9,881 nt of DNA. It comes from Gammaproteobacteria bacterium. GTDB taxonomy: Bacteria; Pseudomonadota; Gammaproteobacteria; Acidiferrobacterales; SZUA-150. The position numbers were made by a program, and so were the translations under genes. Under the pieces are notes generated by a model, which saw only the letters and a program-made list of their open reading frames with translations, had not been told where the DNA came from and searched no databases. The stretch covers positions 1-9,881 of the forward strand of contig JAOUNW010000078.1 of assembly GCA_029880755.1 (NCBI GenBank), written 5' to 3'. Positions 1-8,079 of the stretch are shown piece by piece (position 1 is the first letter of the stretch; each line of letters starts with the position of its first letter).

Positions 1-1482
1 AGGCGCTGAAAAATCCAATAAATCCGTTAGCTGCTTATCCTCCTTCAAACCAGCGCTCACCATCCGTACCGGATTGCTGGCGTCACTGCAGGTCCATGCG
101 AATACCCCTAAAGCGTCAGCTGCGGTCAAACCGACACAAGTACTTTTACCGGTAACAGGAACTGAAACTTTCTCGCCCCCGTGAATACAGGCGAAGTAGT
201 TGCCATTTTCGCTCCCGGTGCATGCCGCTCCGCTCGCACGCATCGCATCGGCCCCATTATTGATGACATAGTCATTCCAGTTAGCGCCATTCGCCGCATA
301 CAAAGGCGCCGTCACGGGCAACGGCGCCCATTCGACAAGACGTTCATCGTAAGCGGTATACCCGAATTGATCAGTCGCGGTTAGGCGTAGGACATAAGTT
401 CCATTGCTGCTGCCGGTAAAACTACTATTGCCGGTGATACTACCGGCTGCCGGACCACTTTGTACTGACCATACGGCGGAAGTGATACTGCTAAGATCGG
501 ATACAGTGCCTGCCAGTGTTAGCGCGCTTTGTGTGAGAATATCGCCACCGCTGTCGATGACCGGTGCGGAGGTATCCCAGGTCACCGTGATATCGGTAGA
601 GCGGATATTCCCCGCGGCATCCGTCGCGTTAAAACGTACTATGTAAATACCGTCCATGTCCGCGCTCACCGTGGTATCTTCACCGGTAGCGTCACTAAAA
701 ATGGCGGTTCCAGGACCTGAGACCTGCTCCCAGGAATAGGATACAGCGGAAGCGTCAGTTACCGTCGTATCCACCAAAAGAGGTATATTCGTCACCAAGC
801 CGGCGGGCGCCACAATCGTCGGCAGCTCGGTATCGATGGAAAAATTAAAAGTCACGGGCGCATCATTGGTGTTTCCGGCTTGATCCGTAATAACTATACT
901 CCCAGTATGCCCGCCCTCGGTTAAAACACTGGTATGCTCATAAGCCCAAATTCCATCACTATCGATTGTGACACTGCCTGCCGACACGCCATCTATACTG
1001 ACAACCAGAGTCGCACCGACTTCGCCAATTCCTGTCAGTAAGGGTGTAGCATCACTCAGTGGAACGGAGGTAATGGCCGTGTCAACTACCGGTTGCGCCG
1101 GTATTGTCACGTCAATGGCAAACTCCACCGCTGGAGAATAGCCGCTGAAAACTCCGGCGTTATTATTTGCCCGCGCAAATGCTTTGTATGCACCCTCGGC
1201 AAAAGTGATGCTGGGGAGCCGCCAGGTTCCGTTATTTTGCACAACAGCCGTAGCAATTGTTGTATAGGGATCTTGGCTGGTATATAGGTTTATCGTATTC
1301 CCGGCTTTTCCGCTGCCAGCGAACTCGATAGTCAACATGCCTATCGAAGCACCGTTTTCCGGATAGGATATGACAGGACTCATAGGTAGTGAATCATCGT
1401 TACCGTGTTCTTGCTTGCTGCAGCCCATAAGGACGATGAAGGCCAGAGACAAAACGCTGTGGATCACGCTACGACACAACAT
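1..1482 (-). CDS. Multi-domain Ig-like/PKD-like surface lipoprotein, C-terminus beyond window
   Basis: The frame is open from the ATG at 1482 to base 1, giving 494 residues with no stop, so the gene is truncated by the window edge. The N-terminus is a lipoprotein signal: a short basic start, a hydrophobic stretch and the lipobox L-M-G-C with Cys21. Serine follows the Cys, which in enterobacterial Lol rules favours the outer membrane. Next come about four beta-sandwich repeats of 85-95 residues. Two Ig-like modules span roughly 35-125 and 125-215, each with a G-x-W signature (NGTWRLP, DGIWAYE). Two PKD/REJ-like modules span roughly 215-300 and 300-385, with YSWEQVSGPG and AVWSVQSGPA motifs and D-x-x-G/F-type ends. 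From about 385 the composition changes: there are four cysteines and a G-L-T-A-A-D-A-L-G segment, perhaps the start of a different domain. The role is unknown; surface adhesion or carbohydrate binding is only inferred. It is divergent from the efflux operon. Confidence 0.85.
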   Translation of the reverse strand, partial: MLCRSVIHSVLSLAFIVLMGCSKQEHGNDDSLPMSPVISYPENGASIGMLTIEFAGSGKAGNTINLYTSQDPYTTIATAVVQNNGTWRLPSITFAEGAYKAFARANNNAGVFSGYSPAVEFAIDVTIPAQPVVDTAITSVPLSDATPLLTGIGEVGATLVVSIDGVSAGSVTIDSDGIWAYEHTSVLTEGGHTGSIVITDQAGNTNDAPVTFNFSIDTELPTIVAPAGLVTNIPLLVDTTVTDASAVSYSWEQVSGPGTAIFSDATGEDTTVSADMDGIYIVRFNATDAAGNIRSTDITVTWDTSAPVIDSGGDILTQSALTLAGTVSDLSSITSAVWSVQSGPAAGSITGNSSFTGSSNGTYVLRLTATDQFGYTAYDERLVEWAPLPVTAPLYAANGANWNDYVINNGADAMRASGAACTGSENGNYFACIHGGEKVSVPVTGKSTCVGLTAADALGVFAWTCSDASNPVRMVSAGLKEDKQLTDLLDFSAP

Positions 1483-1736
1483 TTCAGATTACCTCCTAAT
1501 AACCATTTCTCAGCTATAGGTATTTAGCGTCCCGATTTATGCGTTCTTCAATGTCTACTCAAAGTTTAAATAGCTGGCAAATAGTACGCTGAAGTCTTTG
1601 ATTCTAATTAGTAATATGTGCCTGGTAAGCGTTTGAGATTGAGCATATTATCTGTTTTATCAGGTTCGGACCATAACCATTATAAATATATGTTATATCG
1701 ATCGAGTGTGCGCCGCGGACCCTATATAAGGGAATC
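1483..1736. other. Divergent intergenic region between lipoprotein gene and efflux operon
   Basis: These 254 bp must carry the promoters of both divergent genes. The stretch is AT-rich, especially around 1676-1698. Visible symmetry is modest: the 8-bp palindrome CTAATTAG at 1604-1611, and a 7-bp inverted repeat TAATATG/CATATTA at 1612-1618 and 1644-1650. Either could be a regulator site, but such short AT-rich repeats arise by chance. No convincing -35/-10 pair with proper spacing could be assigned. No coding remnant, such as part of an adaptor gene, was seen. Confidence 0.5.
1491..1497 (-). promoter_or_regulatory. Strong ribosome binding site of the Ig-like lipoprotein gene
   Basis: On the minus strand the sequence AGGAGGT lies 8 nt before the ATG at 1482. 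It is a near-perfect Shine-Dalgarno match. Together with the lipoprotein signal that follows directly, it fixes the start of this edge-truncated gene. Confidence 0.85.
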
Positions 1737-4700
1737 ATGATCACAAAATTTATTACGTATTTTGTTGACCGCCATTTGTTGACCAATATGCTGTTTATTA
1801 CGGTTATTGTCAGTGGCCTGCTGGCGTGGCAAGAAATCAAGAAAGAAGAACTTCCCGATATCACATCTGATTTTGTCCGTATTTCGGCCGCCTATCCCGG
1901 AGCCACTGCGGAGGAAGTCGAGCATTTTGTTACCCGTGAACTGGAAGACGAAATAAAAGGCGTTGATGGCGTTTATCGCATCAGCAGTTCCGTGAATCGC
2001 GGTAGCACAACCGTAAGCGTGGAATTAGAACGTAATCTGCCTAACAAGGACGAGGTTATCACGGAGATTCGAAATGCCGCGCTGGCAGCGGATTTGCCGC
2101 CCGAGGTCAGGGACAAACCCAAGGTCAGAATTTTCAAAAGCTCAAAAAAAGCGATTATCGATATTGCCTTGATTCATAACAAGGCACATTTACTCAATAA
2201 CACTCAGCGCGAGGAATTGCAGCGCTACGCTGCAATTCTGGAATTACAGCTGATCAACCAGGCGCAAATCAACAGTATCAACCGATCCGGTTATCTGCAA
2301 CCGGAAATTCAAATCAATGCAGAGCCTGCGAAACTTGTTCGTTATCAGATCCCCCTCAGCCAGGTAATCAATGAAGTCAGAAGTAATCATATACGGCAAC
2401 CTGCGGGTCATATCGAAGTCAAGGACGAACCCAATGTAACGATCAACGCGCAGTTGGACAGCGTGGATAAATTGAAAAAGCTTTATGTGCAGGCCGGCTT
2501 TCAGGGGAAAGCTATTTCACTGGGCGAAATAGCGGAAGTACGTACGGACTTTCAGCGGGAAAAACAGATTATGAAGGTGAATGGCCATGAGGCCATCATG
2601 TTCAATGTGGTAAAAAACGCCTCGTACGGGATTATTGAATCACTCGAGGTCGTAAAAAAAGTCGTTGCGGAGTTCACGACGAATAATTTGCGGCATACTG
2701 ATATCGAGTTGGTATTGCTTGATGATGAATCTTATGACGTGCGTAACCGCCTGTCGATCATCGCCATTAACGGCGCAATTGGTTTTCTGCTCATTTTATT
2801 TACCCTGTTCATCTTCTTAAATAAGCGTTCCGGCCTGTGGGTAGCCATGGGAATCCCCTTTACCGTCTGTCTTACGCTACTGTGCAGCATGTTACTGGGC
2901 TATACCATTAACAATGTAACGTTGGCGGCAGTAATCATCGTCATGGGTATTGTGGTGGATGATGCCATCGTGGTAGCGGAAAATGTCGGCCGCTTTCGCG
3001 CCCGGGGATTTAATTCCCGGGATGCCGCGGTCATGGGTACCGCCCAGGTTTTCATGCCGGTGATGGCGAGCATCATAACAACCTGTGTCGCCTTTCTGCC
3101 CTTATTTTACTTTTCCGGCCATTTCGGCAATTTTGTCAGCTTCATACCGCCTATCGTATTTTTGATGCTGTTCGCCAGCTTGCTCGAAGCCCTGGTTATA
3201 CTACCTGGCCACTTACATTTCGCAATTCCCACTCTCATGCGCCGCCACGAACACCAGGGGCCGGTAGCCGCACCTACGAAGCACTGGTTTGACAGCATTG
3301 AAACCTATTACGGAAACGGCCTGATAAGAATATTGAAATACAAATACCTAGTACTAGCCGTATTCGCCCTGATTTTACTGGCTTCCTGGAAAATCGCCGA
3401 GAATACGCTGAAATTCGTCATGTTCCCGAATACCGAAACACGGGAAATCGTATTTCAGGGTACCGCGAATAAAAACGCCGATCGCTACGAAACCGCCGAA
3501 ATTTCCCAACACGTTGAACAGGTAATCGCTCCTTTTATCGGAAAGGAAGTCGTTGGATTCCGCACGGAAATCGCGCGCAGCCGGCGCGGTCAGGCCGCGG
3601 TGGAAAACAAGTTTCGTATGATCGTGGAAATTGTCCCCAAAGAAGAGCGCAGTATAACCGCCGACGAACTCGTCGCGCAGTGGCAACCCAAAGCCGAACA
3701 AGCGCCCGGACTTAAAAAATTAATCGTGCAGAAAAGCCGGTGGGGCCAATCCTCCGGCAGCGCGATTGAAGTTATTATTCTTGAAAATGACGATAATTTA
3801 CGCGCCCAGGCCGCCAACATGCTGCTGGCGGCCATGCAGCAACATCCAAACCTCAGCAATGCGGAGATCGATCAACCGTTACGGCTGCGCGAATACAAAA
3901 TAGACATCGACAGGAACAAGGTTAAACGGCTGGGTATCAACCCCACGGACATTTCCGCAACTTTTCGTGCATCGCTTGAGGGCCAGATATTATACGAGCT
4001 ACCCAATGGCAATGAACATACCGATGTGCGCTTGTCAGTGATCGATTCGGCAAAGACCGATATTGAAAGTATATTGGCCATTCCAGTGGAAAACCGCGCC
4101 AGCTATCTGGCGCCGCTAAGAGATCTGGTCAGCGTTATCCATGCGGAAACACCGACCTCGATTTCCCGCCGTGACTCCCGGCGCATCACATCCGTTCTCG
4201 CCGATTTGAAAGAAGACTCCAGCCAAACTCCACTGGAGGTGGCGGAAAATCTCGAGCAAGGTGTATTTCTCGACATTGTCAGGCAGCAACCAACATCCTC
4301 CCTCGGTTTCGATGGTGAAGTTGCGGACACACGGGAATCAAGAAGCGATTTTCGCAATGCCATTGCACTGGTTATTCTACTTATATTCGCGATACTGGCG
4401 ATTTTGTTCAATTCCATTTCTCGACCACTGCTTATAATGCTGGCCATACCGTTCGGAATGGTAGGTGTTATTCTGGCGTTCTGGCTGCATGGTCAAACGC
4501 TATTCGGATTTTTCGCCGCCATCGGGTCTTTAGGCATGACCGGTGTCGTCATCAATGATGCGATCATCATGCTCACAAAACTTGACCAGGAGTTTAACAA
4601 CAACGCGGAGTTCAGCCGGCATGAGAAAATATCCCGTATCGCCCAGACCCGTCTTAAAGCGGTTATTCTCACCACCTTGACCACTGTAGCGGGGGTGTTA

Positions 4701-4874
4701 CCAACCGCCTATGGATTTGCCGGATACGATGCCATGCTTTCTGAAATGATGCTGGCACTGGCATGGGGGCTGGTATTCGGTACCGTGATCACCTTATTGC
4801 TGGTACCGTGCCTGTACGCCATACTGGTACAATTTCGTCCGCCGTTAGCCGCGGACCGGCATGAAACAGCATGA
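1737..4874 (+). CDS. RND-family efflux permease (HAE/AcrB-like inner-membrane transporter)
   Basis: This 1045-residue protein has the usual length and layout of the AcrB/HAE branch of RND transporters, which drive substrates outward through a tripartite pump using proton import. TM1 lies near 15-33, followed by a large periplasmic loop (about 35-337) with the typical Y-P-G-A-T-A-E-E-V-E motif near 53. TM2-TM6 fall in about 338-495, TM7 near 537-555, a second periplasmic loop at about 556-870, and TM8-TM12 after that. The TM4 proton-relay pair is present as Asp408-Asp409 in GIVVDDAIVVAEN. Arg972 and Thr979 match AcrB Arg971 and Thr978. The residue at the AcrB Lys940 position is Asn940, followed by Asp941. 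The start ATG has AAGGGA 3 nt upstream, a tight but usable Shine-Dalgarno, and the short N-terminus before TM1 is normal. It overlaps the TolC-like gene by 4 bp. The substrate cannot be told from sequence. Confidence 0.96.
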   Translation: MITKFITYFVDRHLLTNMLFITVIVSGLLAWQEIKKEELPDITSDFVRISAAYPGATAEEVEHFVTRELEDEIKGVDGVYRISSSVNRGSTTVSVELERNLPNKDEVITEIRNAALAADLPPEVRDKPKVRIFKSSKKAIIDIALIHNKAHLLNNTQREELQRYAAILELQLINQAQINSINRSGYLQPEIQINAEPAKLVRYQIPLSQVINEVRSNHIRQPAGHIEVKDEPNVTINAQLDSVDKLKKLYVQAGFQGKAISLGEIAEVRTDFQREKQIMKVNGHEAIMFNVVKNASYGIIESLEVVKKVVAEFTTNNLRHTDIELVLLDDESYDVRNRLSIIAINGAIGFLLILFTLFIFLNKRSGLWVAMGIPFTVCLTLLCSMLLGYTINNVTLAAVIIVMGIVVDDAIVVAENVGRFRARGFNSRDAAVMGTAQVFMPVMASIITTCVAFLPLFYFSGHFGNFVSFIPPIVFLMLFASLLEALVILPGHLHFAIPTLMRRHEHQGPVAAPTKHWFDSIETYYGNGLIRILKYKYLVLAVFALILLASWKIAENTLKFVMFPNTETREIVFQGTANKNADRYETAEISQHVEQVIAPFIGKEVVGFRTEIARSRRGQAAVENKFRMIVEIVPKEERSITADELVAQWQPKAEQAPGLKKLIVQKSRWGQSSGSAIEVIILENDDNLRAQAANMLLAAMQQHPNLSNAEIDQPLRLREYKIDIDRNKVKRLGINPTDISATFRASLEGQILYELPNGNEHTDVRLSVIDSAKTDIESILAIPVENRASYLAPLRDLVSVIHAETPTSISRRDSRRITSVLADLKEDSSQTPLEVAENLEQGVFLDIVRQQPTSSLGFDGEVADTRESRSDFRNAIALVILLIFAILAILFNSISRPLLIMLAIPFGMVGVILAFWLHGQTLFGFFAAIGSLGMTGVVINDAIIMLTKLDQEFNNNAEFSRHEKISRIAQTRLKAVILTTLTTVAGVLPTAYGFAGYDAMLSEMMLALAWGLVFGTVITLLLVPCLYAILVQFRPPLAADRHETA

Positions 4875-6265
4875 AAAACCAGCCTCTAAACAGAAACGTC
4901 ATACCCCTGGCAATCCTGACTGCATGCCTGGCCGCACTGCCGGTCAGCGTTTTTGCCAAACCCGTGCTATTACCGCTAAGCGAGTTCATTCAAAACGCGA
5001 CCGCAAAAGATACCAATTTCGAAGCGATTCTCCTGGAACTATTGCCGTTACAGTACCGTCGTGACGCATTATTACCCGATAGAGACGCGATTTTGTCGCT
5101 GAAACAGCAATTACACTATTTCCAGGGCGGCAGCGTTAGCGCCGGCACTTCCATCTCTCTGAGCAAACTGTTTCCTGATACCGGTACGGATATTTCCGCA
5201 GCTTATAACAAGCCCGCTACAGCCTCAGGAGCTGACTTCGCAAACTTACAATTGCTCGTTTCCCAGCCAATAGCGAAAAATGCCTTTGGCAAGGCGATTA
5301 AGCTGCAAGACAGCATAATCGGTATCGAAAATGAAATCAGCCGCTATCAAATCGTGGAGGCCTATGAAGACTATTTATCCAGCCTGAGCATCGCCTGGTA
5401 TAACTGGTATTCGGCGCATGAAAACCTCAAGGTCGCCGACACTGCCCGCGAATCCACGCAACGACTATTGGACAATATTCTGGAACGGCAACGGCAGAAA
5501 ATCGCGTTGCCGGTAGATGTTAATAAAATAAGACTTTCCTTGATTGCGAAACAGGAGAGTGTGATAGCTCTGCAGGAAATCTATGACAACCTCAGTAATC
5601 TTATATTCAGCGCCATGCGGCGGGAAGCTTCAAAAGACATCATTCCAGCACAGCCGGATACCGGAATTTCTGTAGTTGACTACCTCTCTGAATACCAGCA
5701 GTTTACTCAATATAGCCGCACATACAGAATCCTCAACCTGCTGGAACGGCAAGGCACAATGGAAGTGAGCAAGGCAGCGGACAATTTACTGCCTTCCACC
5801 AATTTACTGCTGGGATACCAGCTCGATGGTGAAGAATGGGGAAGCCGCAATCAGGAGAACAGCTTTTTCGCCGGTATCGCACTGACTTGGCCAATCGGTC
5901 AGTCCAACAGCAAGGCTAAACAGGAAATAGCGCGCATCCAGCAGAAGAAAACCCTGTTGTCGAATAGCAACAAATATGAAGCGCTCGACAGCAACTTGAA
6001 AAACCTGCATTTACAGATTAAACGCGAGCAAAAGCTCATGGAGATTTCTCGTAAAAAAATACAACTTGCCGAAGCCATTCTCAAAGCTGAATCCGAAAAC
6101 TATTCATTCGGAAAAATAAGTCTCAATGACTACATTACCGCTGTAAACAATGTCGATGAAAATCGGTTCAACTATACAGCGCACAATGTGCTGCTCAATA
6201 AGTTATACATCGAATGGTTACGGCTGACCGACCGCCTGGTCGATGATAACTCGGTTTTACCTTAA
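4871..6265 (+). CDS. TolC-family outer-membrane efflux protein
   Basis: This 464-residue protein is probably the outer-membrane channel partner of the RND permease just upstream. Its ATG overlaps the permease stop as ATGA and no Shine-Dalgarno is evident, which points to translational coupling. The N-terminus is a signal peptide with likely cleavage after V-F-A at residue 29. An alternative lipobox L-T-A-C with Cys19 is also present, and lipidation occurs in the OprM/NodT branch of this family, so the processing mode is open. The mature part shows the family pattern: long amphipathic helices in two halves (about 135-225 and 345-450), and a later beta-strand segment including LLPSTNLLLGYQLDG and FFAGIALTWPIG, typical of OEP proteins. 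The length is normal. Similarity is judged from helix pattern and context rather than from strict motifs. It could equally serve another pump in the cell. Confidence 0.88.
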   Translation: MKNQPLNRNVIPLAILTACLAALPVSVFAKPVLLPLSEFIQNATAKDTNFEAILLELLPLQYRRDALLPDRDAILSLKQQLHYFQGGSVSAGTSISLSKLFPDTGTDISAAYNKPATASGADFANLQLLVSQPIAKNAFGKAIKLQDSIIGIENEISRYQIVEAYEDYLSSLSIAWYNWYSAHENLKVADTARESTQRLLDNILERQRQKIALPVDVNKIRLSLIAKQESVIALQEIYDNLSNLIFSAMRREASKDIIPAQPDTGISVVDYLSEYQQFTQYSRTYRILNLLERQGTMEVSKAADNLLPSTNLLLGYQLDGEEWGSRNQENSFFAGIALTWPIGQSNSKAKQEIARIQQKKTLLSNSNKYEALDSNLKNLHLQIKREQKLMEISRKKIQLAEAILKAESENYSFGKISLNDYITAVNNVDENRFNYTAHNVLLNKLYIEWLRLTDRLVDDNSVLP

Positions 6266-6293
6266 ACCCGCTTGTTATTTCAGAAAATTGATT

Positions 6294-6316
6294 GCTAATA
6301 ACAAACCGTTATTAGC
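6294..6316. terminator. Possible hairpin terminator after the efflux operon
   Basis: GCTAATAAC at 6294-6302 and GTTATTAGC at 6308-6316 form a perfect 9-bp stem with a 5-nt loop (AAACC), 28 bp after the tolC-like stop codon. The position fits an operon terminator. However, the stem is AT-rich and is followed only by TTAT rather than a T-run, so intrinsic termination would be weak. An mRNA 3' end stabiliser or a regulator site are alternatives. Confidence 0.4.
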
Positions 6317-6321
6317 TTATA

Positions 6322-6341
6322 AACTAGCAAATTTACTAGTT
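6322..6341. repeat. 20-bp near-perfect palindrome upstream of kinase gene
   Basis: AACTAG at 6322-6327 and CTAGTT at 6336-6341 are outer arms of a 20-bp palindrome. The inner AAA/TTT also pairs, with a single C/A mismatch between. Zero-loop symmetry of this size suits a dimeric DNA-binding protein better than a terminator. It lies about 135 bp before the kinase start and only 5 bp after the preceding hairpin. The regulator is unknown. Confidence 0.45.
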
Positions 6342-6476
6342 ACCATGTCCACCCAGCACCGTAAATTTGCGAGATAGCGCAGGGCAGCGGGATTTTACCG
6401 TATTAAAGCTTAATGATTCAGCCCGCCTCAGACGATAGAAGTTAAGTGATCTCTGTAATCCCCGTATAGTCCCGCT

Positions 6477-7874
6477 ATGTTGAATAATCTAGCCCCTAAA
6501 TACATCTGGTTCATGCTGGCATTGGTCGTCAGTGCATTGTGTACGATTTTGTATATATGGTCGGCTAACACCGCGCAATCCCATCGCCTGCTGGTACACG
6601 TCGTCGACGAAACCAACGAAATGCAAACCGTATCGAATATGCGTGAAACCACGTTTATTCAGGCCTATAAATTGTATCAGGCGATTGAGGAGTTTTATCA
6701 CAACGGCCGGCCTTTGGAACCGGAACAGTATAAGCATCTTGAGGAAAAATTCAGAGAATCCAAAGATCTTTTCCTGGGCTCGCATTTGATTACCGATGTG
6801 GAATCCGATAGCTGGGCGAAGGCCGCCGTCGTATTGGAACAGAGTTTCAAGCTCCAGACTGAAGTCATCGACCTGCACCGCCAGGGCGAAATACAGAAAG
6901 CGGATAAGAAGTTAGCACAGGAAGTGCTTCCGGTAACCAACAAAGCGCTGGAGGCGCTGGAAGAGATCCTCAACCACCAACGCGAGGAAATGCGCGAGGC
7001 CGTTGAAGAATCAATGGCCACCATTGAGTCTTCAAAAAAATTCATCGTCGCGCTTTCCGTGTTAATCATAACACTGTCAATTATCACGGTTATCATCGCC
7101 CGCCGGGAACAGGCCATGGCCGTGAGCAGGCAACAGGCATTGCAAGAGCTTGAGATTGCCAAGGAACAGGCCGTGGCCGCCAATAAGGCCAAAAGTGATG
7201 TGCTGGCTCGCACCAGTCACGATTTACGGACTCCACTGAACGTTATGATAGGTTACAGCGAATTGGTGCGTGATGAGTTGCAGGACGGGCGCACCACCGA
7301 GGTCATCCCCGATGTGGAAAAAATCATCTATACCTCTAAACAACTTCTAAGCCTGATTAATGACATCCTCGATCTTGCAAAAATCGAGGAAGGAAAAATG
7401 GAAATTGTACCGGAAGAGTTTTTGCTGGATACCCTCATCGCCGACATATCCGAAGCCGCGGAACAATTGAAAAACGACAATAAATTCACTATCGCCGTTG
7501 CCACGCCGAGTCTTGCGCTGTACACGGACCCTTTACGCCTGCGGCAAATCATTCTGAATCTGCTCAGCAACGCTTTTAAATTCACCTGCAATGGTACCGT
7601 TCGACTACTCATCGAGCACCAACCCATTGAAGGCCAGGAGCGTATCTCACTCACGGTCAGCGACACCGGCACCGGCATGAGTGAAGATCAAGTGGCCACT
7701 ATCTTCGACGCTTACCGGCAGGCCGATAAGCATATTACGAAACAATACGGCGGCACCGGCCTGGGCCTGGCTATCTGCCGCAGTCTTTCCGAACTGCTCG
7801 GCGGAAAAGTCACAGTTCAATCACAGCTTGGCCAAGGCACCACGTTTAACGTAGACCTACCCCTACGCCTCTAA
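6477..7874 (+). CDS. Membrane-bound sensor histidine kinase (orphan)
   Basis: The 465-residue protein has TM1 at about 9-29 and a mostly helical periplasmic segment (about 30-188) resembling four-helix-bundle sensors. TM2 is at about 189-208, followed by a short coiled-coil linker. The kinase core follows: the HisKA phospho-acceptor motif S-H-D-L-R-T-P-L-N with His248, then the HATPase domain with N-box Asn365 (LLSNAFKF), the G1 motif D-T-G-T-G with Asp396, an F-box-like region (IFDAYRQAD) and the G2 motif GGTGLGL at 425-431. All catalytic motifs are intact. There is no receiver or phosphotransfer domain, and no response regulator gene adjoins it. An in-frame TAA at 6456-6458 limits the start; ATG 6477 leaves a normal short N-tail, but no clear Shine-Dalgarno precedes it. 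The sensed signal and target genes are unknown. Control of the neighbouring efflux operon is a guess from position only. Confidence 0.94.
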   Translation: MLNNLAPKYIWFMLALVVSALCTILYIWSANTAQSHRLLVHVVDETNEMQTVSNMRETTFIQAYKLYQAIEEFYHNGRPLEPEQYKHLEEKFRESKDLFLGSHLITDVESDSWAKAAVVLEQSFKLQTEVIDLHRQGEIQKADKKLAQEVLPVTNKALEALEEILNHQREEMREAVEESMATIESSKKFIVALSVLIITLSIITVIIARREQAMAVSRQQALQELEIAKEQAVAANKAKSDVLARTSHDLRTPLNVMIGYSELVRDELQDGRTTEVIPDVEKIIYTSKQLLSLINDILDLAKIEEGKMEIVPEEFLLDTLIADISEAAEQLKNDNKFTIAVATPSLALYTDPLRLRQIILNLLSNAFKFTCNGTVRLLIEHQPIEGQERISLTVSDTGTGMSEDQVATIFDAYRQADKHITKQYGGTGLGLAICRSLSELLGGKVTVQSQLGQGTTFNVDLPLRL

Positions 7875-8079
7875 CCCAAAAACCGGGGTCAGAACTCAAT
7901 TGTTGCTAATATACGCACTTGGGACAGCATAGCCCTCCCTTTAGTCATTATTACCTTACATTTATATCAAGGTTTTCCTGACCTTATAAATATTTTTCAG
8001 GCTCGGGAATTATTCATGGCGGCTACTTGTTAACCCCTTTGACGAAATATTCCATCGTTTAAACCAAAGAGGGTACAAA
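7875..8079. other. Intergenic region between kinase and CHRD genes
   Basis: Apart from the half element at 7880-7910 these 205 bp are AT-rich and non-coding. A TATAAA at 7985-7990 resembles a -10 box but has no good -35 at 16-18 bp spacing. A small inverted repeat AAGGT/ACCTT lies around 7969-7985. The promoter of the CHRD gene is presumably here but could not be placed. Confidence 0.45.
7880..7910 (+). repeat. Half copy of the interspersed palindromic element
   Basis: This 31-bp stretch begins 5 nt after the kinase stop codon. It matches the left arm of the 62-bp palindrome at 8511-8572 at 29 of 31 positions; the two differences are both A/G transitions. The next two bases (AT) also match, then similarity ends. 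No right arm follows, so it cannot fold into the long hairpin. Confidence 0.9.

Larger units (their letters stand above)
6266..6476. other. Intergenic region between tolC-like gene and kinase gene
   Basis: The 211 bp hold two adjacent AT-rich inverted repeats (listed separately) and then about 135 bp without recognisable structure. A kinase promoter is expected here, but no hexamer pair with acceptable spacing was convincing. No Shine-Dalgarno is seen before the kinase ATG. Confidence 0.5.

Noticed and set aside
181..1287. Several plus-strand reading frames of 60-80 codons opposite the lipoprotein gene
   Set aside because: They lie antisense to a continuous 494-codon frame with a lipoprotein signal and a strong ribosome site, and show no domain-like sequence.
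1665..1698. A possible promoter for the efflux operon around TTCGGA and TATGTT
   Set aside because: Both hexamers match the consensus poorly in an AT-rich stretch, so the call would be arbitrary.
3107..4989. Minus-strand frames of 63-114 codons within the permease gene
   Set aside because: They are shadows of a full-length, motif-complete RND gene and lack ribosome sites.
4861..5064. A 67-codon plus-strand frame starting 10 bp before the tolC-like gene
   Set aside because: It is out of frame with the signal-peptide-bearing TolC-family protein and has a non-protein-like, Arg/Lys-rich composition.
6489..7678. Minus-strand frames of 116-171 codons within the kinase gene
   Set aside because: The sense strand encodes a complete histidine kinase; the antisense products are Ser/Arg/Cys-rich without recognisable domains.
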